Notes under the pieces: model-generated
What the model was told of the DNA's origin: nothing
Databases searched by the model: none
The model's input: the letters and a program-made list of their open reading frames with translations, nothing else
Shown here: piece by piece, positions 13,193 to 24,844 of the stretch
Position numbering within the stretch: the first letter of the stretch is position 1
Layout of the letters: the number at the start of each line of letters is the position of its first letter
Program-made: the position numbers and the translations under genes
From: Vespa crabro
Taxonomy: Eukaryota > Arthropoda > Insecta > Hymenoptera > Vespidae
DNA length: 64,000 nt
NCBI RefSeq assembly: GCF_910589235.1
Contig: NC_060974.1
Location: 825,501-889,500, forward strand
Direction: 5' to 3'

Positions 13193-15849
13193 AATATAAC
13201 AAGAATATAACGTTTTTACTCTATGTAAATACGCGTTTTCATAGGATAATTGTCGAAAAACGTAATCGACATACGCGAATTTCGGTATATGCGAAGATAA
13301 ATCGTGTAATCTTTAATAATACATGTGCCACATTTTGAAAAATGTTACCAATCGATTGAGAAAATTGCATTTCATAAGATCAAACATGTATTTTATATTG
13401 GAATCAAAGTTTTTAATATTGTTTCATATCGTATATACGATTTTTCGCTCATATACGCGTATCGTCCAAAGACGAAAAGTTGAAATCTCGTTCAATTTCA
13501 TTGATTGTATATTCTATCGATAGAGAATGAAGAATATAACAATAATATAACGTTTTTACTATGTTTAAATACGGGTTTTCATATGATAATTGTTGGAAAA
13601 CCTAATCGACATACGCGAATTTCGGTATATGCGAAGATAAAATCGTAAAATCTTTAATAATACTTGTGCCACATTTTGAAAAATGTTACCAATCGATTCA
13701 GAAAATTGCATTTCATAAGATCAGACATCTCCTTTATATTGGAATCAAAGTTTATAACATTGTTTCATATCGTATATACGATTTTTCGCACATATACGCG
13801 TATCGTCGTAAAACGAAAAGTTGAAATCTCGTTCATTTACATTGATTTTATATTCTATCGACGCAGAATAAAGAATATAACATGAATATAACGTTTTTAC
13901 TATGATTAAATACGCGTCTTCATATGATAATTGTCGAAAAACGTAATCGACATAGGTGAATATCGGTATATGCGAAGATAAAATCGGGAAAGCTTTAATA
14001 ATACTTGTGCCACAGTTAGAAATATGTTACCAATCGATTCAGAACATATAATTTCATAAGATCAAATATCTATTTTATATTGGAATCAAAGTTTTTAACA
14101 TTCTTTCATATCGTATATAAGATTTTTCGCTCATATACGCGTATCGTCGAAAAACGAAAAGTTGAAATCTCGTTCAATTTCATTGATTTTATATTCTATC
14201 GACGCACAATAAAGAATATAACGTTTTTACTATGTTTAAATACGCGTTTTCATATGATAATTGTCGAAAAACCTAATCGACATACGCGAATTTCGGTATA
14301 TGCGAAGATAAAATCGTGAAATCTTTAATAATACTTGTGCCACAGTTAGAAAAATGTTACCAAACGATTCTGAACATTGCATTTCATAAGATCAAACATC
14401 AATGTTACATTGGAATAAAAGTTTTTAACATTCTTTCATATCGTATATACGATTTTTCGCTCATATTCGCGTATCGTCGGAAAACGAAAACTTGAAATCT
14501 CGTTCAATTTCATTGATTTTTTATTCTATCGATGCAGAATAAAGAATATAACAAGAATATAACGTTTTTACTATGTTTAAATACGCGTTTTCATTAGATA
14601 ATTGTCGAAAAACGAAATCGACATACGCGAATTTCGGTATATGGGAAGATAAAATCGTGAAATCTTAAATAATTCTTGTGCCATAGTTAGAAAAATGCTA
14701 CCCATCGATTCAGAACATTGCATTTCATCAGATCAAACTTCTATTTTATATTGGAATCAAAGTTTTTAACATTCTTTCATATCGTATATACGATTTTTCG
14801 CTCATATACGCGTATCGTCGAAAAACGAATACTTGAAATCTCATTCAATTTCATTGATTTTTTATTCTATCGATGAAGAATAAAGAATATAACAAGAATA
14901 TAACGTTTTTACTATGTTTAAATACGCGTTTTCATATGATAATTGTCGAAAAACGTAATCGACATACGCGAATTTCGGTATATGCGAAGATGAAATCGTG
15001 AAATCTTTAATAATACTTGTTCCACAGTTAGAAAAATGTTACCAATCGATTCAGAACATTGCAATTCATAAGATCAAACATTTCGTTTATATTGGAATCA
15101 AAGTTTTTATCATTCTTTCATATCGTATATACGATTTTTCGCTCATATACGCGTAGCGTCGAAAAACGAAAAGTTGAAATCTCGTTCAATTTCATTGATT
15201 TTATATTCTATCGATGCACAATAACGAATATAACGTGTTTACTATGTTTAAATACGCGTTTTCATATGATAATTGTCGAAAAACATAATTGACATATGCG
15301 AATATCGGTATATGCGAAGATGAAATCGTGAAATCTTTAATAATACTTGTGCCACAGTTATAAAAATGTTTCCAATCGATTCTGAACATTGCATTTCATA
15401 AGATCAAACATCTATGTTATATTGGAACCAAAGTTTTTAACATTCTTTCATATCGTATATACGATTTTTCGCTCATATATGCGTATCGTCGAAAAACGAA
15501 AAGTTGAAATCTCGTTCAATTTCATTGATTTTATATTCTATCGATGCACAATAAAGAATATAAAGTTTTTACTATGTTTATATACGCGTTTTCATAAGAT
15601 AATTGTCGAAAAACTTAATCGACATACGCGAATTTCGGTATATGCGAAGATAAAATCGTGAAAACTTTAATAATACTTGTGCCACAGTTAGAAAAATGTT
15701 ACCAATCGATTCAGAACATATCATTTCATAAGATAAAACATCTATTTTATATTGGAATCAAAGTTTTTAACATTCTTTCATATCGTATATACGATTTTTC
15801 GCTCATATACGCGTATCGTCGAAAAACGAAAAGTTGAAATCTCGTTCAA
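13193..15849 (+). repeat. Large satellite duplication, right copy (about 2.66 kb)
   Basis: This is the partner of 7,465-10,121 at a constant offset of 5,728 bp and near identity. With the segment between them it forms a 17-monomer amplification unit that is younger than the pentamer. Unequal crossing over between monomers 17 apart is the simplest origin; an assembly artefact should also be excluded. Confidence 0.92.
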
Positions 15850-17580
15850 TTCCATTGATTTTATATTCTATCGATGCACAATAAAGAATATAACGTTTTT
15901 ACTATGTTTAAATACGCGTTTTCTTAAGATAATTGTCGAAAAACTTAATCGACATACGCGAATTTCGGTATATGAGAAGTTGAAATCGTGAAATCTTTAA
16001 TAATACTTGTGCCACAGTTAGAAAAATGTTACCAATCGATTCAGAACATTGCATTTCATAAGATCAAACATCTATTTTATATTGGAATCAAAGTTTTTAA
16101 CATTCTTTCATATCGTATATACGATTTTTCGCTCATATACGCGTATCGTCGAAAAACGAAAAGTTGAAATCTCGTTCAATTTAATTGATTTTATATTCTA
16201 TCGATGCACAATAAAGAATATAACGTTTTTACTATGTTTAAATACGCGTTTTCATAAGATAATTGTCGAAAAACTTAATCGACATACGCGAATTTCGGTA
16301 TATGCGAAGATAAAATCGTGAAAGCTTTAATAATACTTGTGCCACAGTTAGAAAAATGTTACCAATCGATTCAGAACATATCATTTCATAAGATAAAACA
16401 TTTATTTTATATTGGAATCAAAGTTTTTAACATTCTTTCATATCGTATATACGATTTTTCGCTATTATACGCGTATCGTCGAAAAATGAAAAGTTGAAAT
16501 CTCGTTCAATTTCATTGATTTTATATTCTATCGATGCACAATAAAGAATATAACGTTTTTACTATGTTTAAATACGCGTTTTCTTTTGATAATTGCCGAA
16601 AAACATAATCGACATACGCGAATTTCGGTATATGCGAAGATAAAATCGTGAAATCTTTAATAATACTTGTGCCACAGTTAGAAAAATGTTACCCATCGAT
16701 TCAGAACATTGCATTTCAACAGATCAAACATCTATTTTATATTGGAATCAATGTTTTTAACATTCTTTCATATCGTATATACGATTTCTCGCTCATATAC
16801 GCGTATCGTCGAAAAACGAATACTTGAAATCTCATTCAATTTCATTGATTTTTTATTCTATCGATGCAGAATAAAGAATATAACAAGAATATAACGTTTT
16901 TACTATGTTTAAATTCGCGTTTTCATTAGATAATTGTCGAAAATGAAATCGACATACTCGAATTTCGGTATATGGGAAGATAAAATCGTGAAATCTTAAA
17001 TAATACTTGTGCCATAGTTAGAAAAATGTTACCCATCGATTCAGAACATTGCATTTCATCAGATCAAACATCTATTTTATATTGGAATCAAAGTTTTTAA
17101 CATTCTTTCATATCGTATATACGATTTTTCGCTCATATATGCGTATCGTCGAAAAACGAAAAGTTGAAATCTCGTTCAATTTCATTGATTTTATATTCTA
17201 TCGATGCACAATAAAGAATATAACGTTTTTACTATGTTTAAATACGCGTTTTCATAAGATAATTGTCGAAAAACTTAATCGACATACGCGAATTTCGGTA
17301 TATGCGAAGATAAAATCGTGAAAACTTTAATAATACTTGTGCCACAGTTAGAAAAATGTTACCAATCGATTCAGAACATATCATTTCATAAGATAAAACA
17401 TCTATTTTATATTGGAATCAAAGTTTTTAACATTCTTTCATATCGTATATACGATTTTTCGCTCATATACGCGTATCGTCGAAAAACGAAAAGTTGAAAT
17501 CTCGTTCAATTTCATTGATTTTATATTCTATCGATGCACAATAAAGAATATAACGTTTTTACTATGTTTAAATACGCGTT

Positions 17581-18240
17581 TTAATATGATAATTGTCGAA
17601 AAACTTAATCGATATACGCGAATTTCGGTATATGCGAAGATAAAATCGTGAAAGCTTTAATAATACTTGTGCCACAGTTAGAAAAATGTTTCCAATCGAT
17701 TCTGAACATCGCATTTCATAAGATCAAACATTTATGTTATATTGGAATCAAAGTTTTTAACATTCTTTCATATCGTATATACGTTTTTTCGCTCATATAT
17801 GCGTATCGTCGAAAAACGAAAAGTTGAAATCTCGTTCAATTTCATTGATTTTATATTCTATCGATGCACAATAAAGAATATAACGTTTTAACTATGTTTA
17901 AATACGCGTTTTAATATGATAATTGTCGAAAAACTTAATCGATATACGCGAATTTCGGTATATGCGAAGATAAAATCGTGAAAGCTTTAATAATACTTGT
18001 GCCACAGTTAGAAAAATGTTTCCAATCGATTCTGAACATCGCATTTCATAAGATCAAACATTTATGTTATATTGGAATCAAAGTTTTTAACATTCTTTCA
18101 TATCGTATATACGTTTTTTCGCTCATATATGCGTATCGTCGAAAAACGAAAAGTTGAAATCTCGTTCAATTTCATTGATTTTATATTCTATCGATGCACA
18201 ATAAAGAATATAACGTTTTAACTATGTTTAAATACGCGTT
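17581..18240 (+). repeat. Youngest satellite event: exact 330-bp monomer duplication
   Basis: 17,581-17,910 and 17,911-18,240 look identical, including private variants such as TTAATATGATAATTG, AATCGATATACGCG, TCTGAACATCGCATTTC, ACATTTATGTTATATTGG and ATATACGTTTTTTCGC. Neighbouring monomers lack these variants. The event lies about 370 bp from the end of the array, so crossing over acted close to its boundary. Confidence 0.9.
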
Positions 18241-18610
18241 TTCATATGATAATTGTCGAAAAACGTAATCGACATACGCGAGTTTCGGTATATGCGAAGA
18301 TAAAATCGTGAAAGCTTTAATAATACTTGTGCCACAGTTAGAAAAATGTTACCAATCGATTCAGAACATATCATTTCATAAGATCAAACATCTATTTTAT
18401 ATTGGAATCAAAAGTTTTTAACATTCTTTCATATCGTAAATACGATTTTTCGCTCATATACGCGTATCGTCGAAAAACTAAAGTTGAAATCTCGTTCAAT
18501 TTCATTGATCTTATATTCTATCGATGCAGAATAAAGAATATAACAAGAATATAACGTTTTTACTATGTTTAAATACGTGTTTTCATATGAAAATTGACGA
18601 AAAACCTAAT

Positions 18611-18612
18611 CA
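18611..18612. other. Junction: satellite to TTATTATCG array (left)
   Basis: The satellite reads GAAAAACCTAATC and should continue with GACATACGCG, but the sequence switches to ATAATGTTATTATTATTATCC. The break lies inside the monomer segment CCTAATCGACATACG. The satellite resumes at the same place, within the shared ATC, at the other end of the interruption at 29,927 when that strand is read in reverse. Confidence 0.85.
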
Positions 18613-18657
18613 TAATGTTATTATTATTATCCCTGTAATCGTTAATATCGTTGTTAC

Positions 18658-18700
<43 letters not shown>

Positions 18701-19583
18701 GTTTTTATCGTCATTATCGTTATTATCGTTATTATCTTTTCTATTGTTATTATTGTTATTAATTTTATGTTATTTTCCTTAATTTCGTTGTTATCTTTAT
18801 TATTGTTATTATTGTTATTATTATCATCGTTGTCATCGTTACTATCCTTACATTCGTTATAAATATTATCATTAGCATTATCGATATTATCCTTATTATT
18901 TTAATTAATGTTTTTATAATTATTATTATTATTATTGTTATTATCGATAATACTGTTACTATTTTTATCCATGTTAACGTTATTATCGTTATTATCGTTA
19001 TTGTTAATATAATTATTACCGTTATTATTGTTTATATTATTAGAATTATTATTGTTTTTATACTTATTACTTTTATCATTATTATCGTTATTGTCGACAA
19101 TACTTTAATCTTGTAATTATTGTAATTATAAATATTATTATTATCGTTATAATCGTTACTATCGTTATTATCGTTATTATCGTTATAAAAATTAATTTTA
19201 TTATCGTTACAATCCATAATATCGCTATTATCATTGTTAACATTATTATCGTTATTATCATTATTATCCTTATTATGATTATTATTGTTATTATTGTTAT
19301 AATTATTACTATTAATATCGTTATTAACGTTATTAACACTATTATCGTTATTGTAGTTATTACTATTATTATTATTATCATTAACATCGTTAATATCGTT
19401 ATTTTCGTTATTATAGCTATCATTGTTATTATTATAATCATTATTATCGTTAAGATCTTTTTTGTCGTTGTTATTGTTATTTTTATCATCACTAATTTTG
19501 TTATTATCCTATTATCGTTATTATCGCTACTATTATTATCGTTATTATTGTAATTATTGTTATTATTACTTTCGTTGTCATCG

Positions 19584-19633
<50 letters not shown>

Positions 19634-20796
19634 GTTATTCTCTTTAATATCATTAATTTCATTATTATTATTATTACTATTATTATTATTATAGTTATTA
19701 CCTGTATTATTGTTAATATAATTACCGAAACAATCGATATTATCGTTATTATTTTCATCGATAATATAGTTATCGTCCATATTAATGTTATATCAAAAAA
19801 TATATAATCATCAGTATCGTTCCTATTGTAACTATTATTCATATAATTAACATCGTTCATATCGTTATTATTGTTTATAACGTTATTCTTATAATTATCC
19901 TAATTGTCGATGTGATCGTTATTATTATTATTATAATTATAATATGAACGTTATTATTGTTATTATCGTTATTATTGTTATTATTATTTCTATTATTATC
20001 ATTAATATGGTTATTAATGTTATTATTATTAAAGTTAATTTCGTTTTTACTATTAATGTTGTTTCTATTGTAATTATAATTATTATGTTCGATATTATAA
20101 TTATTATCTTTTTTATTGATAATAGTATGATTAATGTTATCGTTATTATCGCAATTATTTTATTATCGATATTATTATTATTATTATTATTATCGTTATT
20201 ATTGTTATTATCGTTATCAATAATATTTCTATTACCTTTATTAACGTTATTATTGTAATTATTATTATTATCATCTTTATAATCGTAATTATCGTTATTA
20301 ATTTTATTTTTATTGTCGTTACTATCGCTATTATTGCTTTGTTATCATCGTTATTATCGTTATTATATTTATTATTGCTATTATTATTATCGTTATAAAA
20401 GTTAAAATTGTTACTATTGTTAGCAGTATTATCATTATTTTCGTTATTAACAATGATTATATATTATTATCTTTATTAACGTCAATTTTGTTATTATTTT
20501 TATTATTATTATTAGCGTTATTATCGTAATTATCGTTATAAATATTACAATTATTACGGTTATTATTGTTAATATTGTTATTATTATCAATATATACGTT
20601 AGTGTTGTTATTGTTATTTTTATTATTTTTATTATTACCGTTATTATCGTAATTGTCGTTAATAATTTTATTATTATTAACCTTATTATAGTAATTATCG
20701 TTATTATCGTTATTATTCTTAATATTATTATCGTTATAATCGTTATTATTGTTATTATTATTATTATTCTTATAATTACTATCCTTATTGTTATAT
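18612..20796 (+). repeat. Degenerate TTATTATCG array, block 1
   Basis: This block is almost entirely 9-bp units TTATTATCG and close variants (TTATTATTG, TTAATATCG, TTACTATCG), written on the plus strand. It holds perfect (TTA)n runs near 18,661-18,699 and 19,587-19,632 and one patch off the triplet pattern near 19,790-19,812. TTATTATCG has no stop codon in five of its six frames, so long open frames of Ile/Val, Leu/Ser, Tyr/Arg or Asp/Asn arise automatically; I see no gene. The right end is the truncated start of retroelement copy 1. Confidence 0.95.
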
Positions 20797-21585
20797 ACAC
20801 CCACAGCAGGAGAAAATGATGCCTAGCAAATCGGAGGATAGGCCGAGAAAGAGAACAAGGCCAGACGTGATCTTCCTGAAACATGGGAAGGTAAATTTTA
20901 CACAGACGTAGTCGGAAATATCCACCAGTGCTTCAAGACCAGCGACACAGGGCTAGACGTTAGATCGTTCCGTCAGACCAGAATTGGAGGAGTTCTCCTC
21001 GAACTTAAGAAGACCACAGCGCATATTAGGGTCTCATTTGCAGAAACCGTCAGGAAAGAAGTAGGAGAAACGAGCAACATCACGGAACTGGTCCCTAAAG
21101 CTGCGCTGGAAGTACGGAACTGCGATTGCTTCACATCGGTGGAGGAAGTCGAGGAGACCCTAAAGAGGATCATGCCAGACTACGCGGGGAAACTAGAGTT
21201 TAAATTGACGAACCCCAACGGGAGACAAAAACGCCTGGCTCTCGTCAGACTATAAGAGGAAGCAGCTGCGAAGCTTTTAAAGGAGGGCCGAGTGCTGGTC
21301 GGCTTCGTTAGCTGCAGGGTCAGGCGAAGAGCAGAAGTGAGGCGATGCTACCGCTGTCTCGACTATGGTCAATATAACGCCTCGTGCATGGGCCAAGATC
21401 GCAGTAAGTTTTGAAATTTTTGCGTCGCCACGGAGCACAAGTTCGAAGAATGCAAGGTCAGCGATCCTACTTGTTTGTTGTGGTCCAATAGCGTTGATGA
21501 ACCTAAGAAGCATCTGGCGGGATGAAGGGTCTGCAAAGCTTTCCAGGAGGCCCATGCAACAGCCAACAAAAGGACAACAGGATGA
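20797..21585 (+). pseudogene. Retroelement ORF1 (gag-like), C-terminal part, copy 1
   Basis: The frame beginning with GAT at 20,869 reads GKFYTDVVG, then RSFRQTRIGGVLLELKKTT, a Glu/Lys-rich stretch, KLTNPNGRQKRLALVRL and a CCHC-type segment CYRCLDYGQYNASC. ORF1 proteins of R1-clade elements bind the element RNA through such knuckles. In this knuckle Gln (CAA at 21,370) stands where His is expected. A second knuckle CVATEHKFEEC follows, and the codon for its first Cys is apparently TGA (21,412). Further in-frame stops are TAA at 21,253 and TGA at 21,523. The final TGA at 21,583 overlaps the ORF2 start. The N-terminal half is missing. Confidence 0.85.
21582..21585 (+). promoter_or_regulatory. 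ATGA overlap of ORF1 stop and ORF2 start, copy 1
   Basis: ATG of ORF2 (21,582-21,584) overlaps TGA of ORF1 (21,583-21,585). The TGA is in the same frame as gag traced from 20,869. Copy 3 keeps the same four bases in the same context (ACAGGATGAG). Stop-start overlaps of this kind support translation of ORF2 by termination and reinitiation in some non-LTR elements such as SART1; that mechanism is inferred here. Confidence 0.75.
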
Positions 21586-22547
21586 GGGTACTTCAGGGTA
21601 ATCTCAATATGAGCAGGACCTTGCACCTCCTTCTAAACCAGCTCTGCCAAGAGAAACAAACTGATATCGTTTTAATCAGGGAACAGTACCAGGACACAGC
21701 AGGATTCGGATGGTACGCAGACAAATTTGTCACCGCGGCCATTTGGATCCCAGATCCCCGACATTTACATGAGTCGGATCAAGGATCCGCATGCAGATAC
21801 GTTTGGGTGAGACACAACTCGAGGACTTATGTCAGTGTATATCTCACCCCGAACGACCGGATAGACGACTTCCAGACCAAACTGGACGATCTGGAAGACG
21901 CGCTGCGGGAAATGCAAGGGGATCTCAGTGTGGCTGGAGACCTCAATGCCAAAACTCTCAAATGGGGGGAGGCCAGGTCGGACTCCAGAGGAAGACGAAT
22001 CATGGAGTTGGCGTCGAGACTAGAGCTATCAGTACTCAACTCAGGCTCGACAAAAACATTCCGTAGGCCTGGCTACAGAGAGACGATCCCGGACGTCTCT
22101 CTAGTCAACGAACAACTTGTAGCAAGGGTCGCAGGCTGGCGGGTAATTGAGGATTATATCAGGAGCGACCATCAGTACATCCTCTTCGATGTACACGATA
22201 GGAGGCCAGCCGTGACAATACCAGAAAGACCCCCACGGTGGAATATTGCAAAAATGGATCGTGAGAGGGTTTCTTCGGTCATAGAAGAAGGTTGGAGATC
22301 CCTTCAAATTGCTTCCGCGAGTCTATCGCCACCAGCGCAAGCCAGGATGATTGCTGCAGCAACTATGCAGCTCATCCAAAAGGCTTGCGCGATAGCGGTG
22401 CCAAAGAAGACCACGAAACTGCAGAGGCGTACTGCTTACTGGTGGACGAACGAGATCGCAGATTTTCGTAAGAAGTGCTTAATGCTTCGCCGATTGGTAC
22501 AACGAGCGAAGGGACGCGAACTTGACGCTGCTCCTTTGTCTGGATAG
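21582..22547 (+). pseudogene. APE-type endonuclease domain of ORF2, still open, copy 1
   Basis: This N-terminal domain nicks the target DNA to prime reverse transcription. The frame encodes about 321 residues from Met at 21,582. Visible landmarks are RVLQGNLNMSR at the start (Asn of motif I), IREQYQD with the catalytic Glu, GDLNAK (catalytic Asp and Asn) near residue 122, IPDVSLVNEQL, and SDHQYILFDV (Asp-His) near residue 201. All main catalytic positions appear intact although the element is dead. An open frame extends 20 codons upstream of the Met, but the ATGA overlap and homology begin at 21,582. The domain ends at TAG just before the linker to reverse transcriptase. Confidence 0.85.
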
Positions 22548-22802
22548 TATCAAGCGCCCAAAACGCTTTTTAGGTGGGCCATCAAGGCCAGTCAAAGATG
22601 GTGCTGGAAGGAGCCTTGCCTGTAAAACAATCAGAATCCGTGGGGATTAGGGTATCAGATCGTTTCTCGCAAGCTGAGGACTCGAATGCAAGGAATCCCT
22701 CAGGACGCGAGGACGTTAGAATACATCGTGCATACTCTGTTCTCGTCACAGCCGAAGACAGAGATAATCATGGCTGCGTCTGGCATAACAGAGGCGCCAC
22801 AA

Positions 22803-23532
22803 TTTACGGAAGAAGAGCTACTTAGGGCCGCATCTTTTAAGCGGAACAAGAAAGCTACAGATCCTGACGGACTTCCAGCGGAAATAATTAAAGTCATCGC
22901 GCAGAGTTATCCTGAGCTCTTGTTAAACATGTACATCATGTGCCTCAGTGAAGGCATCTTCCCCGTCCCGTGGCAGAAAGCGAGGCTTGTGCTCATCAGT
23001 AAGGGCAAGGGTCCAGCAGATGCATTCGTCATTCAGGCCTATCTGTATGCTCGATACGGCTGGCAAGCCTGGAGAAGCAGCTTAGGCCACGGTTGCACGC
23101 AGCCGTGAGGGCAGCAGGGGATCTCGCTGCCCGACAGTATTGATTTCGATCCGGCCTCTCCACCACCCACGCAGTTCTGGAGGTTGTCACGGCCGCAAAA
23201 ATGGCCGTGCCCAGGAATCACCATTCCCGCTCTTTGTGTCTGCTGGCCACCTTAGACGTGAGAAATGCCTTCAACTCCGTCAGGTGGGACTTGGCCATGG
23301 AAGCGCTCGAACGTAATTTCAGAGTTCCGGGATACCTACTCCGAATTCTTGGGGATTACCTGAACGAGTGCTTTCTAGAATACAATACAGGCGATGGTCC
23401 AAGAAGCTTGGAATTGTCATAGGGGGCAGCTCAGGGCTCCATACTAGGACCGGATATCTGGAATATATTCTATGACGGTATCGTACGTATGGCATTCCTG
23501 ATGGTGCTTTCTTGGTTGAGTATGCAGATGAC
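22803..23532 (+). pseudogene. Reverse transcriptase palm of copy 1, frameshifted
   Basis: Ordered motifs are recognisable: FTEEEL (22,803), a PDG-type segment DPDGLP (about 22,857), WQKARLVLISKG (about 22,971), motif A LDVRNAFNS with its catalytic Asp codon at 23,255-23,257, motif B GAAQGSILGP (from 23,423) and motif C YADD (23,521-23,532). They lie in at least three frames. The catalytic Asp residues are therefore all still encoded, but no single protein could contain them. Confidence 0.88.
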
Positions 23533-24285
23533 ATTCCAGTTTTCATAACTACAAGAGACACGGAGGGGGCACAGCTGCAGCTCAACCATGTCATGCGCAG
23601 AGTCATCTCCTGGATGGAAAAGCACGGGCTATCCTTAGCAGCATAGAAAACAGAGATCGTGCTTTTAACGAAGAAGCGCTTCAACACCTTGCGCAGCTTC
23701 ACTGTAGGAGTGATGCTCAATTGCAAACTGAATTACGGAGAGCATATAATAAGGGCGGCTGACAAGGCGGCAATAGTTGTAGCCACGCTGGGCACACTCA
23801 TGGCCTATGTCAACGACCCCCGGCCATGCACTAGGCTAATAAATATTTGTGCCGCCGACGCAGTCATGCTGTACGGCGTAGAAATATGGGCCAAGGCGCT
23901 GCGAAAGGAGAAATATCGCAAGCGCATAGCCGCGGTACAGAGGTGGGGCGCTCACCGAATCGCGTCGTCCTACTGCACGGTCTCTGAATCCGCTGTGGTA
24001 GTGGTCGCGGGAGTAATTCCGATAGATCTTCTAGCCTGGGAGAGACTATTCGTCCACCAGCAGAGGTCCGTTTTGGGTAAGGAGGAGGCATCAAGGCTCT
24101 CCAGGTCTACCAGCATCGAGATCTGGTAAAGCAGATGGGAGCAGGAAACTAGGGGCAGATGGACTGCCCGACTCATCTGTCGACTAGAGATCTGGATAAA
24201 CCAGGAGGCGGGAGAGGTAGATTTCTACCTCACCAAATTCCTGACTGGACATGGATTATTCCGCTCCTAATTCGCAAAGATGAGG

Positions 24286-24420
24286 AAAGCAGCAGATGGC
24301 AACTGCCCCTATGGCGACTCAACCGTTGACGACGACCACCACACATTCTTTATATGTGCACGGTGGAGCGCCGAACGATTTGCCCTGGAGCAGGAGCTCG
24401 GAGACTTCTCGCCGGACAAC
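24286..24420 (+). pseudogene. C-terminal zinc-like motif of ORF2, copy 1
   Basis: The sequence reads CPYGDSTVDDDHHTFFICARW. R1-clade ORF2 proteins normally end with a CCHC-like motif written roughly CxxC...HxxxxC. Here His-His and the last Cys are present, but the second Cys is missing: CPYG stands where CxxC is expected. Copy 3 has the same gap (CFYG, near 47,821), so the change was present before the two copies separated or is normal for this family. Confidence 0.7.
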
Positions 24421-24501
24421 ATTGTCGAGAAAATGCTGCGAGGGCATAAGCAGTGGAACAGGGTTGCCTGCTGCGTGAGGGCAATCGTACGTAAAGAATA
24501 G

Positions 24502-24698
24502 AATGATATGGGCGGCCCATAGACGTGCCACCAACTTTGCTTCAGATTCCTGCCACGTACAGCCGAATTGATGGAGTCCAATTTATGGGACATGATGTAG
24601 TGGCGCCATCCCGAAGTAATGTCATATGACGGTTCCTGGATGGTTTCACTATGCCATTAGGATGGAAATGAGTTTAGTAGGAAATGCCTATTCCAACG
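24502..24698 (+). other. 3' untranslated remnant of retroelement copy 1
   Basis: The segment shares CCTGGATGGTTTCACTATGCC and TATTCCAACG with copy 3 (48,128-48,193). It then stops and TTATTATCGATATTATCG begins. The last 110 nt and the A-run seen in copy 3 are absent, so this copy lost its 3' terminus by recombination or deletion, or used an internal end. Confidence 0.75.
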
Positions 24699-24794
24699 GT
24701 TATTATCGATATTATCGTTATCAACGTTATTATTGTTATTGTTATTATTGTTTTTATCGTTATTATTATTATTATAGTTATTATTATTATTATA

Positions 24795-24844
<50 letters not shown>

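Larger units (their letters stand above)
1..18611 (+). repeat. AT-rich satellite array A, monomers of about 330-341 bp, head to tail
   Basis: About 55 tandem monomers recur at starts such as 220, 549, 890, 1231, 1572, 1902 and so on to 18,369, marked by the segment TTGCATTTCATAAGATC. Spacing is mostly 341 or 330 bp, with 329 and 340 as minor variants. Each monomer carries the same landmarks in order: TATTGGAATCAAAG, a perfect 14-bp palindrome ATCGTATATACGAT, ATACGCGTAT, CTCGTTCAATTTCATTGATT, TATCGATGCAGAATAAAG, TCATATGATAATTGTCG and AATTTCGGTATATGCGAAG. The array enters the window mid-monomer and stops abruptly at 18,611. Neighbouring monomers are very similar, which indicates ongoing homogenisation. 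Short open frames of 61-90 codons in each monomer share sequence only because the monomers do. A centromeric or pericentromeric role is plausible for such an array but nothing here proves it. Confidence 0.97.
21582..24501 (+). pseudogene. Retroelement ORF2 (endonuclease-reverse transcriptase), copy 1
   Basis: ORF2 would cut the target and reverse transcribe the element RNA at the nick. From ATG at 21,582 one frame stays open to TAG at 22,545, then continues in the same frame past TAA at 22,623 into the reverse transcriptase fingers (FTEEELLRAASF, KKATDPDGLP, WQKARLVLISKGKGP, to about 23,015). Frame changes follow: SFRPICMLDTAGK lies in another frame near 23,030, motif A (LATLDVRNAFNSVRW) in a third, and YADD in a fourth segment. 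Stops interrupt at 23,420 (TAG), 23,644 (TAG where copy 3 has CAG), 24,127 (TAA where copy 3 has CAA) and 24,268 (TAA). The thumb and C-terminus end at TAG 24,499-24,501. About 42 nt (14 codons) after SFTVG are deleted in frame compared with copy 3. Confidence 0.9.
20797..24698 (+). mobile_element. R1-clade-like non-LTR retrotransposon, copy 1 (5'-truncated, decayed)
   Basis: A GC-richer island of about 3.9 kb with no terminal repeats lies inside the TTATTATCG array. It holds the second half of a gag-like ORF1 ending in zinc-knuckle remnants, then ORF2 with an APE-type endonuclease, a reverse transcriptase with YADD, and a C-terminal HHTFFxC motif. ORF1 and ORF2 overlap by ATGA. This order and the motif wording are typical of R1-clade elements (R1, SART, TRAS, Waldo). 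It starts inside ORF1, as expected for 5' truncation, and stops 110 nt short of the 3' end seen in copy 3. Several stops and frameshifts show it is inactive. Its strand matches the TTATTATCG strand. Confidence 0.93.

Noticed and set aside
220..18523. Repeated 61-90-codon open frames in the satellite as a gene family
   Set aside because: Each monomer carries the same frame because monomers are copies. Many begin at TTG and not ATG, monomer length variants shift the phase, and no domain or codon-position bias is visible.
1..18611. CENP-B box in the satellite
   Set aside because: TTCG occurs (AATTTCGGTATATGCG), but the rest of the known box, ending in CGGGA, is absent from the monomer consensus.
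1..18611. CRISPR-like array
   Set aside because: Repeats of about 340 bp without unique spacers, in eukaryotic repeat DNA with a non-LTR element nearby.
20797..24600. Antisense and alternate-frame open frames across retroelement copy 1
   Set aside because: They lie opposite or out of frame with the recognisable gag, endonuclease and reverse transcriptase motifs and show no motif of their own.
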